Shown here: piece after piece, positions 31,179 to 43,799 of the stretch
Layout: each line of letters opens with the position of its first letter
Position numbering within the stretch: position 1 is the stretch's first letter
Source: Leptobrachium leishanense
Lineage: Eukaryota; Chordata; Amphibia; Anura; Megophryidae
Direction of reading: 5' to 3'
DNA: 64,000 nucleotides
Assembly: GCA_009667805.1 (NCBI GenBank)
Contig: CM019068.1
Span: forward strand, 6,939,733 to 7,003,732
Notes under the pieces: generated by a model
Database searches by the model: none
What the model was told of the DNA's origin: nothing
What the model saw: the letters and a program-made list of their open reading frames with translations, nothing else
Position numbers and translations under genes: made by a program

Positions 31179-32263
31179 CTTCTTCTTGTTCGTCCGTCGA
31201 GTCGACGAGGACCATCTAGTCATCCATTTAGGGAATAGGGTGGGTCACGGTGAGTGCGTAGATGGCTTACCAAGCCAATTCGCGCTCGAAATAGTCTCTG
31301 GCAATGTGGACAGTGAATAGCCGCAGAAGATAGTATATCACTACCTTTCCTGGCAGCCTTTTTTGCTCAGCTGCCGCTGCTCTGCTGGTCTCATAGGATT
31401 GAGCTCCGTTCTTAATAGCTGATCTCCACTTGGTTTTGTCCTGAGCAGCAAGCTCCCAGTTAATGGGGTTAATATTGAAGGCCTTTAGAGCTGCTTTCAG
31501 TGCGTCTTTGTAGCGCTTTTTTTGACCTCCTTGGGAGCGCTTGCCTTGTGTAAGTTCGCCAAATAACAACATCTTTGGAAGTCGATTGTCTTTCATACGA
31601 GCTACGTGTCCTGCCCATCGTAATTGAGACTGCGCCAGGATGGTGAAGATGCTGGTAGGTCCGCTCTAACAAGGACCTCGGTATCAGGCACTTTGTCTTG
31701 CCACTTAATACCAAGAAGTTTTCTAAGAGATGTTGTGTGAAAATGGTTTAATTTCTTGGCGTGACGCTGGTAGATTGTCCACGTTTCACATCCATGGAGC
31801 AACGTCGAAAGGACTGCTGCGCGATACACCTTGATCTTGGGTTTTTTGTCTGATACCTCTCCTGTCCCACACATTTTTGCGGAGTCTTCCAAATGCTGCG
31901 TTTGCTTTTGCGAGTCTAGCAATCAACTCGTCGTCCATGACGACAGATCTAGAAAGGATGCTGCCCAAGTACGTGAATTTGTCCACCGCGTCTAGACGCT
32001 GCCCACTGATGGTGATGCTGGGTTCAGCGTAAGTCTTCCTGGGAGCTGGCTGATACATCACTTCAGTTTTCTTTCTGTTGATAGTGAGACCAAAGTTATT
32101 GCAAGCATCAGCAAAAATGTCAACGCTGTGTTGCATATCGCCTTCCGAAGCAGCGTTGAGGGCACAGTCGTCTGCGAACAGAAGCTCATTTATGATGTTA
32201 TGTTTGACCTTGGTTTTTGCTTGAAGCCTTCTGAGATTAAAGACTGATCCATCTTGCATTACT
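31179..32263 (-). pseudogene. RTE-like LINE reverse transcriptase fragment
   Basis: The minus strand encodes VFNLRRLQAKTKVKHNIINE, then LLFADDCALNAASE (motif C, FADD), FGLTINRKKTEVMYQPAP, KFTYLGSILSRSVVMDDEL, then LLHGCETWTIYQRHAKKLNH and RKLLGIKWQDKVPDTEVL, then QGKRSQGGQKKRYKDALKAA. Shifts divide it. This is the common RTE-group RT end. GTCTTGCATT at 31169-31178 and 32264-32273 is its target duplication. It is inserted in the L1-like element. Confidence 0.88.
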
Positions 32264-32459
32264 GTCTTGCATTACTACTGTGTACACCAGCTTTCTCTGC
32301 TTGTTGGCCCTGCGAGGCCCTTGTTTTCTGTTACACTGGATGTTTTATACTGCTGTCTTTTCAAAATAAAAATTTGAATAAAAAAAAAAAATCTACATAT
32401 TGGCTCCCAGGGGCGAGCGGAGACGGGGAGCAGGCGGCAACTGCCCCCAAGCAGGGCTT

Positions 32460-33115
32460 TATAACACGAAAAAACAAAAAAACACCGCAAAACTGCTGAA
32501 TCAATTCGAAAAAAGCCGACGACCTGCCGAACAGACCGCTCACCAGTCACCAGAAAAGCCGACACGCCGCCTAACGGATAAAAAAACAAAAAAAACACCA
32601 AGGCATTTAAAAAAAAAAATACTGCACGAAAAATGCCTGGAAATGATATACAGTATAAGGTCATATGATTAATAATAAATAGGTCTGCTACGGAATAAAT
32701 AAAAAAAAAAACACCATTTTTAAAACAAATCTCAAAAAAAACTTTTCTCTGAAAAATCTCAAAAAATGCCTAAATTAATTCTAAAAAAAAAAAAACGAAT
32801 ACATCACAGACCAGCTGCCTAAAAAAAGCCAACAAGCTGGGTGTAAAAAACACATGAATTAAAGTGTCGAAAATTGAAATGCTGTTTGCTAAAAAAAAAA
32901 AAATGCTATGAGACTTTTTGCTGCAGATTAAAATAATAAACGGTTTATTAGATATTGGATTAAAACGGGAATATTTTAACATTGAAACCTCGAACAGGAA
33001 CCGTATGTCACTGGAGATTCGACAATATTTGGTGAATTGCCATGTTTTTGAATAGCCGAATGACCAAGGAACCGTACGGGAAACTCACTGTTCGGTGCAA
33101 TTTCAATTAAATGCA
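32460..33115 (+). mobile_element. MITE family M1, copy D (eroded)
   Basis: It has M1 landmarks GACTTTTTGCTGCAGATTAA, AATAAACGGTTTATTAGATA and GGGAAACTCACTGTTCGGTG, without a minisatellite and without clear termini. Confidence 0.65.
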
Positions 33116-33119
33116 CTTT

Positions 33120-33780
33120 GTATGACCCTGTAGGTCTTCTCATTAAACAGATGGCTGCCTGGGGCTGTCCGGGGGGGGGCGACTAAGGGAATCGTGTGAC
33201 TCCTTGTGTATATCTATTGTTCTGACTATTTCTCAATTAACGTATATCGAATAGTATTGACACAAGATTTCCATTTGCTAATATATATATGTAAATTATT
33301 ATTTGCGCTGTGTACATTTTTTCTGTTATACTTTTGGCACTTGCCCCCCCCCCCAGGCTAGCCCTCCCCGGGCCAGCCCGCCCCCTGAGGCCCTCCCTAT
33401 ACTCATGCGTATGAATTCAGTTGGTGAATCTCTGTTAATCCTGTAGGACTCGTAAAGGGCGTATGCAGAGGAAGACTTACAATATGTTGGCAATGGCTGC
33501 AGGATGGAGACCTTAAAAAACCTAGCATTCCGTTTTAATTCCTCTTCTGATGATCTGCCAGCCCTCTGTACCTCAGAACCTCAATGTTTACATAAGATGT
33601 TTCATTAAGTGAATACATGATACAATGTAACCTTTACCATAGAGGAAGCTTGTGAATTAAAGTGAGCTTTACAGAAGGCTCCTGCGGAGGAACCTCTCAC
33701 TAAAGGGGACAAAATATGTGGTGATACCCATGGGTTGTTACACGGCAATGTACGCAAATGATTTATTCCCGCAATTTTTC
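33120..33780. other. No gene seen
   Basis: The stretch is AT-rich with C and G runs at 33170 and 33345. No exon-like frame, RNA gene or bounded repeat was recognised. Confidence 0.5.
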
Positions 33781-33945
33781 ATTTGAGGGGGTTTAACTGA
33801 CCCCCAACTTTCAATAGATGGAAGACAAAAAATTTGACATAAAAGATCTTACAGTGTAGTTTCTTCCTAATCACAACCAGTTTGATGTGGTTGTCACTCA
33901 CGCTCTTTAGAGCCGCCAACACTTGCTCTGGGTTATGCCCTAGAA

Positions 33946-34121
33946 CGGTGTTTCCCAAACCTGTCCTCGGACCCTCCGCCGCACCAGGTTTTCCAGATAT
34001 CTGAAGCACAGGTGATATAATTTGCTGCTCAGTGATTGCAGGGCTCTGTAGGCTTTTCCCCAAAGTGATCTGCAAAATCTGACCTGGTTGAGGGTCTCGA
34101 GGACAGGTTTGGGAAACACTG
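33946..34121. mobile_element. hAT-type MITE with 8-bp duplication
   Basis: The element has termini CGGTGTTTCCCAAACCTGTC and GACAGGTTTGGGAAACACTG. CCCTAGAA lies on both sides (33938-33945, 34122-34129). It splits a stretch that is otherwise open on the minus strand. Confidence 0.9.
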
Positions 34122-34664
34122 CCCTAGAAGGTGTTTGAACCTGAAAAGCCACTTGTACCAGTTCCATTTGCTCAGAATCTTCACGTTCCCCATGGAAGAT
34201 ACAAAGAAAACATGGCAGCCATGACAATAGATTAAATTATTTTGTAATGACTCGCTAGGACCCCATTGTATCTCCTGATCTGGTGACTTTATTAATTTAA
34301 TCCTTATATTAATTTATACCAATAAAGGAGTTTTGAATCCAGTTTTGAGCTTCCGGCTGTCCATTTTATGGAATAGAGTAGGTGGTCGCGTTCATCAAAA
34401 ACCCCTAATGTGCAGAGTCAGATGAGGCTCTTTTACATGTGAGTCGTCTAGTCCGTTCATACTGTACTTTGATATGTAGCAGAGTTGCACTAGGGTAGCT
34501 CATGCTGTTTTCTTTGCTCTCATCTGAAGAGTTGTGTGGGTACCCGGAATATCAGCTCAGACATCTACAAACACATAACTCAGAGCAATGCAGGGCTCTG
34601 TAGAAAGTGAGTGAAAACCACATCAATTCAATTAATTGATTTTGAAGGAATAACATAACACTAT

Positions 34665-35541
34665 CAGGGTTATTCAAAGAGATCCAAATGGCTCCCAAAA
34701 GGGAAACAAATGCTGAAAATCAGCGTTCGGTTACCTTTCTTGGCCTTTCGGCTATTCAGAGAGCAGGCAGTTTGCCAAATCCTGGCGAATTGCTTGTACA
34801 TACGGTGCCTGTTCAAGGGCAATGAAATCTCCATAGAGAAGCAATGCTTTGTGTATTCAGAGAACAAAAACCAGCAGTGAAAAGTTGCCAAATTGCCCTG
34901 CCATTCGGTGGTTTAATTCGACAGGTTTATTCAGGAGAATCCCATAGGCTTCTATGTTAAAAATATTCCCGTCTTAATTCAATATCTAATAAACCGTTCA
35001 TTATAATATTCTGCAGTAAAGAGTCTCTTTATTTATAGATTTTTTTAGAATCTTTTAGGCATTTTTTGGTATTTTTTTGCAAACATTTTTTTTCCTTTTT
35101 TCTATAACAGCCCTTTTTATTCTCATTCATTGGATTTTATATGTAAATTTCAGACATTTTCGCTCAGTAGTTTCTTTGCAAACAGCGTTTCACTTTTCAA
35201 ACATTCAAGCATACTGGGTTTTTTTTCTTCACCTCCTTCGTCTGCAGTGTCGGGTTTTTCCAGCGGCTGCTCTGCGCTGTGACCGGCGGCTGCACGGGTT
35301 TCTCTGGCGTGTTCGGCGTAAATCCAGATATTTTTGCCAGTTACAGTGTGCGTTCGCCCTCGTTTTGTGGTGAGTTTTCGGTGGATTTGCGGTGACTTTT
35401 CCCTGCATTACGACGGTCCTGTGGTGCTTACTGAATGCATCGCAGAGTTGCCGAAATGGGATCGCCAAATCGTACCGAATTGAAGAGAACGAAAAGTCAC
35501 TGAATGTGCACTGACTTTTCGATTCTCTTTGAATAAACCTG
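34665..35541 (-). mobile_element. MITE family M1, copy E (inverted)
   Basis: The terminus CAGGGTTATTCAAAGAG begins at 34665 and the other end reads TTTGAATAAACCTG, followed by TA. Landmarks appear in reverse order (AATCCCATAGGCTTCTATG, then CTAATAAACCGTTCATT). No minisatellite. Confidence 0.8.
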
Positions 35542-35639
35542 TATAAGATTATTTTCCTTTTCTCCCTATTTGAGACATTCCTTTGCACAAGCTTTTTATG
35601 CAGCTCACATTACTTCACAAGCAGTCGCTTGGTAAGTGC

Positions 35640-36225
35640 TCATGTATCAAGTCGAGCAGGAACGATTGTTTGCCCTATTCAATTCCTTTCGGTTCCTCAG
35701 AAGATGATCAAAGTGCGTGAGTATTCCTGCTTTTATACAATATCTAATAAACCGTTTATTCTTTTCACTTGCAGCAAAAAGTCTCTTTATTTATATTTTA
35801 GGATTTTTTTAGGCATTCTTCAGGATTTTTTCGTCAAAGTTTTTTTTTTTCTTCTTTAACAGACCTTTTTATTAGTATTCATAGAACGTTATATATTATT
35901 TCCAGATATTTTCAAGCAGTAGTTTTTTTATAAACACCTTTTAAAAGTTGCTGCATTTTTTTCGGCTTTTTCCGGCGGCTGATTCGCGCTCTGTTCGGCA
36001 GATCATTGGTTTTATTCGTATCGATTTGAGGATTTTTCAGCGGTTTTTCGAATCAGTTCTGTGTTTTTTCTTTGGTTTTGCGGCAGTTTTTCAGATTGAT
36101 TAGGCGGCTGGTTCTCTGCACTTAGGGGACCCTGCAGTGAATTCTGAATTCAGCGGTGAATGCGGCGAATCGGACTAGCCGAAGTGCGGGGACCGGGAGA
36201 GCACCGAAATGTCTCTGATAAAATA
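35640..36225 (-). mobile_element. MITE family M1, inverted partial copy
   Basis: It contains ATCTAATAAACCGTTTATTC, GCAAAAAGTCTCTTTATTTA and the GAATTCAGCGGTGAATGC/GGGGACC segment near its right end. The left terminus is not clear. Confidence 0.65.
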
Positions 36226-36429
36226 GCAATTTTTTTTTTATTTTTTTTTCTCTTTCTAGACGCTGGATGTCACGAAAACTAAAGAAAAATCCTACCGTTT
36301 TTGCTGCAACAGTCCAGTTTTTGCTTCTTCCTCCAACCAGCCGGTGCCGGAGTCCCAGAACAAAAGGTCTTGAATACTCTTCCACAACATTCTTGCTTTC
36401 AGGCAGCATAAATCATGTCTAAGACTGGG

Positions 36430-36870
36430 GAGGCGAAATAAAATAAAACATTTACAAACAATGAAAAGGTCTTTAAAAAAAATACAAATAATGAAAAAAG
36501 GTCTTTTTAAAAAATAAAAAGTTTTCTATAAATATAAATTAATAATAGTCTTAAAAAAATAAAAAGATATTCCATTTATTACATTAAAACCTCTTGGATT
36601 CGCCTGTTTGAACCTGTCAAACTGAAACACCAAAATCAGATCATTTTACCTCAATTTTGGTGAAATTCTGCATTCTGTAAATAGACGAATCAATAGGTCT
36701 CTGTGGGACAATTTTGGTGTCGGTGAATTGCACCAAATTGCGGTGAAATACGCTCTCGGTTCGCCTGTATTTGGTGAATTGACAACTTATTGAATTGACG
36801 AATTGCCCCAAAATTGCAGATAAGGTTAAATTTACCGCTCGGTGGTAAATTTGGTGATCAAACCTCTAAG
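36430..36870 (+). mobile_element. MITE family M2 copy
   Basis: A-rich DNA with AAAAAGGTCTTT motifs is followed by CCTCTTGGATTCGCCTGTTT and GAATTGCCCCAAAATTGCAG. It lies directly against M1 copy F. Confidence 0.6.
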
Positions 36871-39800
36871 GGGGTTATTCAGAGAGCACCGAAATGTCGT
36901 TCCTCGCGCTTCCCTGCACTTCGGGGAACCAAAGTTCCCCACTCTACGGTGAATTCAGCACTCACTGCAGGGTCCCCGGAGTGCTGGGAAAACCCGCCAC
37001 AAACTCACCGAACACTCATCGAAAACACACTGGAACCGCCGCAAAAAACACTCCGAACATGTCGGAAAAGGCAGACAAGCTGTTGATCACAGCAGAGAGC
37101 AGCCGCCAAAAAAAGCCGACAAGCTGACGAACGAGGTAAAAAATACAAAAAACAATAAGATTGAAAGTGTCAAAATTGTAAACGTTGTTTGCAAAAAAAC
37201 TACTGAACGAAAATGTCTGGAATTTACACATAAAATCCAATGAATGAGAATAAAAGGGCTGATACAGAAAGAAAAAAAAACAATTTCCCAAAAAAATCCC
37301 CAAAATTGCCAAAAAGGTCCTAAAAAAAAAAAAAATAAAGAGACTTTTTGCTGCAGATTAAAATAATAAATGATTTATTAGATATTGAATTAAATGGGAA
37401 TATTTTTAACATTGAAGCCTATGGGATTCGTCTGATTAAACCTGTCGAATGAAACCACTGAACATCAGGACATTTCACTGACATTTCTCTGCTATTCAAT
37501 GTGAATAGATTAACCATTGCTTCTCTATGGGGATTTCACTGCCGCCGAAAGCACCATATTTCACTGCCGCCAAACAGCACCGTATTTCACTGCCGCCGAA
37601 CAGCACCGTATTTCACTGCCGAACAGGCACCGTATTTCACTGCTGCCAAACAGCACCATATTTCACTGCTGCTGAACAGCACCGTATTTCACTGCCACCG
37701 AACAGACACCGTATTTCACTGCCCCCGAACAACACCGTATTTCACTGCCCCCGAACAGACACCGTATTTCACTGCTGCCGAACAGCACCGTATTTCACTG
37801 CCACTGAACAGACAACGTATTTCACTGCCACCGAACAGCACCGTATTTCACTGCCACCGAACAGGCACCTTATTTCACTGCCACCGAACAGGCACCGTAT
37901 TTCACTGCCACCGAACAGACACCGTATTTCACTGCCACCGAACAGACACAGTATTTTACTGCCACCGAACAGCACCGTATTTCACTGCCCCGAACAGCAC
38001 CGTATTTCACTGCTGCCGAACAGCACCGTATTTCACTGCCACCGAACAGACACCGTATTTCACTGCCCCCGAACAACACCGTATTTCACTGCCCCCGAAC
38101 AGACACCGTATTTCACTGCTGCCGAACAGCACCGTATTTCACTGCCACTGAACAGACAACGTATTTCACTGCCACCGAACAGCACCGTATTTCACTGCCA
38201 CCGAACAGCACCGTATTTCACTGCCACCGAACAGACACCTTATTTCACTGCCGCCGAACAGGCACCGTATTTCACTGCCGTTGAACAGGCACCGTATTTC
38301 ACTGCCGTTGAACAGGCACCGTATTTCACTGCCACCGAACAGAAACCGTATTTCACTGCCACCGAACAGACACAGTATTTTACTGCCGCCAAACAGCACC
38401 GTATTTCACTGCCACCGAACAGACACCGTATTTCACTGCCACCGAACAGGCACCTTATTTCACTGCCGCCGAACAGGCACCGTATTTCACTGCCGTTGAA
38501 CAGGCACCCTATTTCACTGCCACCGAACAGGCACCGTATTTCACTGCCACCGAACAGACACCGTATTTCACTGCCACCGAACAGACACAGTATTTTACTG
38601 CCACCGAACAGCACCGTATTTCACTGCCACCGAACAGCACCGTATTTCACTGCCCCGAACAGCACCGTATTTCACTGCTGCCGAACAGCACCGTATTTCA
38701 CTGCCACCGAACAGACACCGTATTTCACTGCCCCCGAACAACACCGTATTTCACTGCCCCCGAACAGACACCGTATTTCACTGCTGCCGAACAGCACCGT
38801 ATTTCACTGCCACTGAACAGACAACGTATTTCACTGCCACCGAACAGCACCGTATTTCACTGCCACCGAACAGCACCGTATTTCACTGCCACCGAACAGA
38901 CACCTTATTTCACTGCCGCCGAACAGGCACCGTATTTCACTGCCGTTGAACAGGCACCGTATTTCACTGCCACCGAACAGACACCGTATTTCACTGCCAC
39001 CGAACAGACACAGTATTTTACTGCCGCCAAACAGCACCGTATTTCACTGCCACCGAACAGACACCGTATTTCACTGCCACCGAACAGACATCGTATTTCA
39101 CTGCCGTTGAACAGGCACCGCATTTCACTGGCCCCGAACAGCACCGTATTTCACTGCTGCCGAACAGCACCGTATTTCACTGCCACCGAACAGACACAGT
39201 ATTTCACTGCCCCCGAACAGACATCGTATTTCACTGCCACTGAACAGACACCGTATTTCACTGCCACCGAACAGCACCGTATTTCACTGCCACCGAACAG
39301 ACACCTTATTTCACTGCCGCCGAACAGCACCGTATTTCACTGCCGTTGAACAGGCACCCTATTTCACTGCCACCGAACAGGCACCGTATTTCACTGCCCC
39401 CGAACAGCACTGTATTTCACTGCCGTTGAACAGCCACCGTATTTCACTGCCGAACAGGCAAAGTATTTCACTGCCGCCGAACAGCACCGTATTTCACTGT
39501 CGCCGAACAGGCACTGTATTTCACTGCCGCCGAACAGCACCGTATTTCACTGCCGTTGAACAGACACCCTATTTCACTGGCCCCGAACAGCACCGTATTT
39601 CACTGCTGCCGAACAGCACCGTATTTCACTGCCACCGAACAGACACCGTATTTCACTGCCCCCGAACAGACATCGTATTTCACTGCCGTTGAACAGGCAC
39701 CGTATTTCACTGCCACTGAACAGACACCGTATTTCACTGCCACCGAACAGCACCGTATTTCACTGCCACCGAACAGACACCTTATTTCACTGCCGCCGAA

Positions 39801-40425
39801 CAGGCACCGTATTTCACTGCCGTTGAACAGGCACCCTATTTCACTGCCACCGAACAGGCACCGTATTTCACTGCCCCCCGAACAGCACCGTATTTCACTG
39901 CCCCCGAACAGCACTGTATTTCACTGCCGTTGAACAGCCACCGTATTTCACTGCCGAACAGGCAAAGTATTTCACTGCCGCCGAACAGCACCGTATTTCA
40001 CTGCCGCCGAACAGCACCGTATTTCACTGCCGTTGAACAGACACCGTATTTCACTGTCGCCGAACAGGCACCGTATTTCACTGCCGCCGAACAGCACCGT
40101 ATTTCACTGCCGTTGAACAGACACCGTATTTCACTGTCGCCGAACAGGCACCGTATTTCACTGCCACCGAACAGCACCGTATTTCACTGCCGTCGAACAG
40201 GCACCGTATTTCACTGCCGTCGAACAGGCACCGTATTTCACTGCCGTCGAACAGGCACCGTATTTCACTGCTGCCAAACAGGCACCATATTTCACTGGCA
40301 ATTTACCAATATTTGGCAAACTGCCTGCTCTCTGAATAGCCGAATGGCCAAGAAATGTCACCGTACGGGGAAATTCACTGTTCGGTGACGTTTCGGGGCC
40401 AGATTGTCTCTCTCTGAATAACCCT
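36871..40425 (+). mobile_element. MITE family M1, copy F, swollen to 3.5 kb
   Basis: The termini are GGGGTTATTCAGAGAG and CTCTCTGAATAACCCT. The unexpanded parts match copies A-C. The 27-bp unit occupies about 2.75 kb of the 3.55 kb. Confidence 0.9.
37540..40300. repeat. Minisatellite inside MITE copy F, 26-27 bp unit, about 100 copies
   Basis: The unit is CCGAACAGCACCGTATTTCA then CTGCCA, with CACC/GCC/GTTG/CCCC variants. Blocks of several units recur (37700-38030 resembles 38700-39000), showing segmental duplication within the array. Open frames of up to 429 codons are by-products. Confidence 0.97.
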
Positions 40426-40926
40426 CTACGTTTTGACATCATTCTCTTAGGTTTTTTTGCCGTTGTGTTCATTTCGGCAGCGTCAGACCGGCGGGTAGGC
40501 AGAAGAAAATAAATCCCATTTTTCGTATTATTCTGTATATAGATCTGGTGCTCGGAAATGCCCATTGAATTGGTAATGTCTCCTCCTGCTCACCTTCACC
40601 CAGGTCTTCTGTTGCTGGAGGTTCTTTAGGTTCTTCGTGAACGTCTCCATCCAGGAGTTTTCATATTATTAAAAAAAACAATAAATATGAAGGGAAAGAA
40701 AAGCTTTTATTTTAGCGTAGGCGAAGATTGAGCGTCCAGCGTCCTCCTGTTTGTGTGATGAGAGAGGTTTGAGGGTTTCAGTGGAGGCGTTCCTGGAGGA
40801 CCTGCACCTGCTCAGGAATGCAGAGAGACCTGATAAAGTGCTTACAAAACACAGGGTTTGTGCTCGGCCGCTGATCCGTACCCTGAGGCCGCGATGTCAA
40901 TCAGATTAAATGCTTAAACTGTCTAA

Positions 40927-41389
40927 GGCTAATGTCAGACGAACGCATTCTGAGCACACGGTGCGTCCGTGCACAACTGACGTACTTTCTGACTGATGAT
41001 ACCGTAGACACCACATGGTCCGGTTTTTTTGACTGACCTTTTTTTTTGACTGACGTAGATGGGAAATAAAATTAATATGTAAAATAAAAATTGATACATG
41101 ATATGAAAACCCATTTTGTCCGTCAAAAATGTTGGACATCAAAAATGCTGTCCGTCTGACTACGTTCCATCACACACAAAGCTACGCGGATGTGGCGCAC
41201 TCTGTGCGTCCGTCCTAGCGGTTTGACGTTCTTGTCTAAATAGCGTCCGGTGCCACGTGCGTTGTGCGTGCGCACTTCTGTGCGGACATACTTTGTGTGT
41301 GGTCTCTATTCATCATAATTTTATGCTACGACGGACGTTAAAATGTGCGGCAACATGGACGTGATCACTGCGTTCGTCTGACACCGGCC
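40927..41389. mobile_element. PIF/Harbinger-type MITE, copy 3
   Basis: The termini are GGCTAATGTCAGACGAACGC and GCGTTCGTCTGACACCGGCC. TAA flanks both sides (40924-40926, 41390-41392). Confidence 0.8.
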
Positions 41390-41434
41390 TAAGAAACGTC
41401 TGTGGAGCAACACGGAGCAAGGAAACACTCGTCT

Positions 41435-43195
41435 AGGGCTTATTCAGAAAGCGTCAAACTTGCCACCGAATTGCACTGAAAGGCACTGAAAGGCGAATCT
41501 ATCCGTACGTTGCAATTTCGCGGCAGTTCGTCTGTTCGTTAAACTGTAAATTCACCAAACAATGACGAATCAAATCGAAATACGATGCAGCTAGCCACAG
41601 ATCACAGAACACCGAACAGCACCGACGTGTCAGTGAAATTTAGAAAATGTTGAACTTTGCTAATAGGTGTTTAAACCAATAAAAATGCATTAAAATGTGT
41701 CTTAATAATGAAAAAAAGTTCTTTAACCACTTGAATGCTAAGGACGCGCTCAGCATTCCTCAGCATTCCCGCGGGTTCCGGCCGATCGCTGGCCCCTCCG
41801 GTGCGGGCTGACATCCTGGATGTCAGCCCGGCATCCGGACCAGCAGCCGCCATTATTAGGTGTCATCGCGGGGGCGCGATGACACCTAATTCAGGCGCCC
41901 CCCCGCATGTGCGGAGGAGGCGCCTGAAAGGGAGGGGGGGAGGTCCTTGGGACCTCTCTCCCTCCCGATCGGTGGCTCTGCGGGGCTTAACCCAGGCATC
42001 ATTTGGAAGGGCACAGCCTGCCCTTCCAAATGATGCCTGGCATTAACCCCTGGGGAGCTGGATCGCGAATCGGCGCTGAAAAAGCGCCGGTTCGCGATCC
42101 TTTCCCGGAGCTGGCCGACATCTTGGATGTCGGCCAAGCTTCCGGGAACTCCCCCAGAGGACTGGCGTCATCATGCGTAGCACGATGACGCCAGTCCTAC
42201 AGTTAACCCTAACTGCCACCAAGTGTGGAGATAGGGAGTTCCAATGAACTCCCTATCTCCCGATCCGTGGCAGTTAGGGGTTAAATTTTGATATGGTTGG
42301 ATCGGCCAGAGCATGGCCGTTCCAACGATACCAAACATGAAAGTTAAAAATTTTGTAAAAAAAAAAAAAAAAAAATAAACACTTTTTTTTAATTTTTTTG
42401 GTTTGTTAGTGTAGCAATATTGTTCCCATTTCAATTATAATGTGAACAATGATGCTGCACTAACGATTTTTGTATGCGGTGCGTTTGTTAAAAATAGTGT
42501 CATTTTCCCCAAAAAAAATGTAACGAGACCCCATCTCTAATTTTTTTAACAAGCGCACCCCATACAAAATATAACCGCAATTGCTCGCATGTTAAAATGT
42601 GGAAAAAAACACTTTACACATTGTAAATTATTGAAAATACATATTTTATTGCATTTTTTGTTATAATATACAGACATGACATAACGTATACATATAATAA
42701 TGACATATTATGAATCTACCGAGTCTGACGGAAAGAACGATATATAATATGTCGGTGTCATATACTAAAATAAGCCTTAAAAACACGTTTAAACATGATG
42801 CGCAAAACAGGTAAAAAATGACCTCAGCATAGGGGCGGGAAAAGCCTCAGCAGCGAAAGGGTTAAAATAGTAATAGAATAAAAAAAAAGCCTATTAAAAA
42901 AATTGGGAATCAAAAAATTAATCTAAAAAAATACAAAAAAGTGTTTTAAAAATAAATAAATAAAAAAGAATAAACGGATGAATAAATATTTAATAAAAAC
43001 GGGGAATATTTTTTTACAATGAAACCTTTGAGATTCGCCTGTTTAAACCTGTCGAACTGAATCACCGAAATTCAAAGCATTGTCACTGACATGTCGGTGC
43101 TGTTCGGTGTCTCTGAATAGATTAACCATTACTTGTCTATGGGGATTTCACCGCTGCTGAACTCCACCGAATGACACCATGGCGATTTTTCCAGG
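41435..43195 (+). mobile_element. MITE family M1/M2-like copy G, interrupted by a TTAA element
   Basis: The left end AGGGCTTATTCAGAAAG and the later landmarks TTTGAGATTCGCCTGTTTAA and TCTCTGAATAGATTAACC match the family. The right terminus is eroded. The piggyBac-like element at 41727 is inserted in it. Confidence 0.6.
41727..42861. mobile_element. piggyBac-like non-autonomous element, copy 1
   Basis: 1135 bp flanked by TTAA (41723-41726, 42862-42865). The termini are CCACTTGAATGCTAAGG and CCTCAGCAGCGAAAGG. The first 500 bp hold a chain of near-perfect hairpins; the rest is AT-rich. No transposase. TTAA flanks and CC-starting TIRs suggest piggyBac; Kolobok also uses TTAA, so superfamily is an inference. 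Confidence 0.85.
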
Positions 43196-43374
43196 ACGTT
43201 ACCCTATAGATTCTGGTTCCTGCTCAGTACCTGCTGCTGGCTTCCAAATCCACAGACCTGGAGGCTTTTCCCGCAGAGCCTTGATGGAAAGTAATAATTA
43301 AAATGCCTCTGTCTGGGAACATGTAAAGCTGGCAGGAAATTACATCTAATATTTGCTTTAGAGTTTTACGTCAG

Positions 43375-43440
43375 GGTATAAGCCGCATCGCGCCGGCTCT
43401 CACCGGCTCTCACCGGCTCTCACCGGCTCTCACCGGGACA
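43375..43440. repeat. Short tandem, GGCTCTCACC, four to five copies
   Basis: Direct repetition of CGGCTCTCACC at 43393-43436. Around it (43200-43800) no gene was seen. Confidence 0.85.
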
Positions 43441-43799
43441 AACAACTTCATGAAACAGTTTCTTAATTATATACTATATATTTTCCTAAACTAGGCACGA
43501 AAGCTCCTGTCACCGCTACTACAGTCAAATGTCCCGCCCTGCACTGATATATGTGAAAGCTTGGAGTTTCAGGATGTGATGGAGTTTAAGGACACGGTGA
43601 GATCCGCCAACGGATCCATAAGCTTAACTTGCAGGAAACTGGCCAGTGTTTATATGATGAGTGATTAAACGAGAGAGCATCGTCAGCATCACAGGAAGGA
43701 GGCAATAAAAGCGAGAAAGGAGAGCGAGGAACGTCCTTCACTCTGAGGAAGAGGAGGCACACAGATCACGAACAGGTAAAATATAAACCTGTCAATCAG

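Larger units (their letters stand above)
28482..32391 (+). mobile_element. L1-like non-autonomous element with poly(A) tail, carrying three insertions
   Basis: The segment starts GGGGCGAGGCCTGCCGCG, an L1-type GC-rich 5' end, and ends AATAAAAATTTGAATAAAAA with an A run to 32391. It is flanked by TCTACATATTGG at 28470-28481 and 32392-32403. No L1 ORF2 is present. Two Harbinger-type MITEs (29698, 30179) and an RTE fragment (31179) lie inside, each with its own duplication. Confidence 0.82.

Noticed and set aside
34670..36409. Several short frames around 34670-36409
   Set aside because: They fall in inverted MITE copies and differ between copies.
37501..40388. Frames up to 429 codons (HRISLPPN-type repeats)
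   Set aside because: Translations of the 27-bp minisatellite in MITE copy F.
40585..40660. Possible first exon of the TRPV gene on the minus strand (METFTKNLKNLQQQKTW then donor GTGAGC)
   Set aside because: It resembles the N-terminal LLQQKR region, but it would end in phase 0 whereas exon 22948-23045 needs phase 2, there is a stop just upstream, and no acceptor or promoter is visible.
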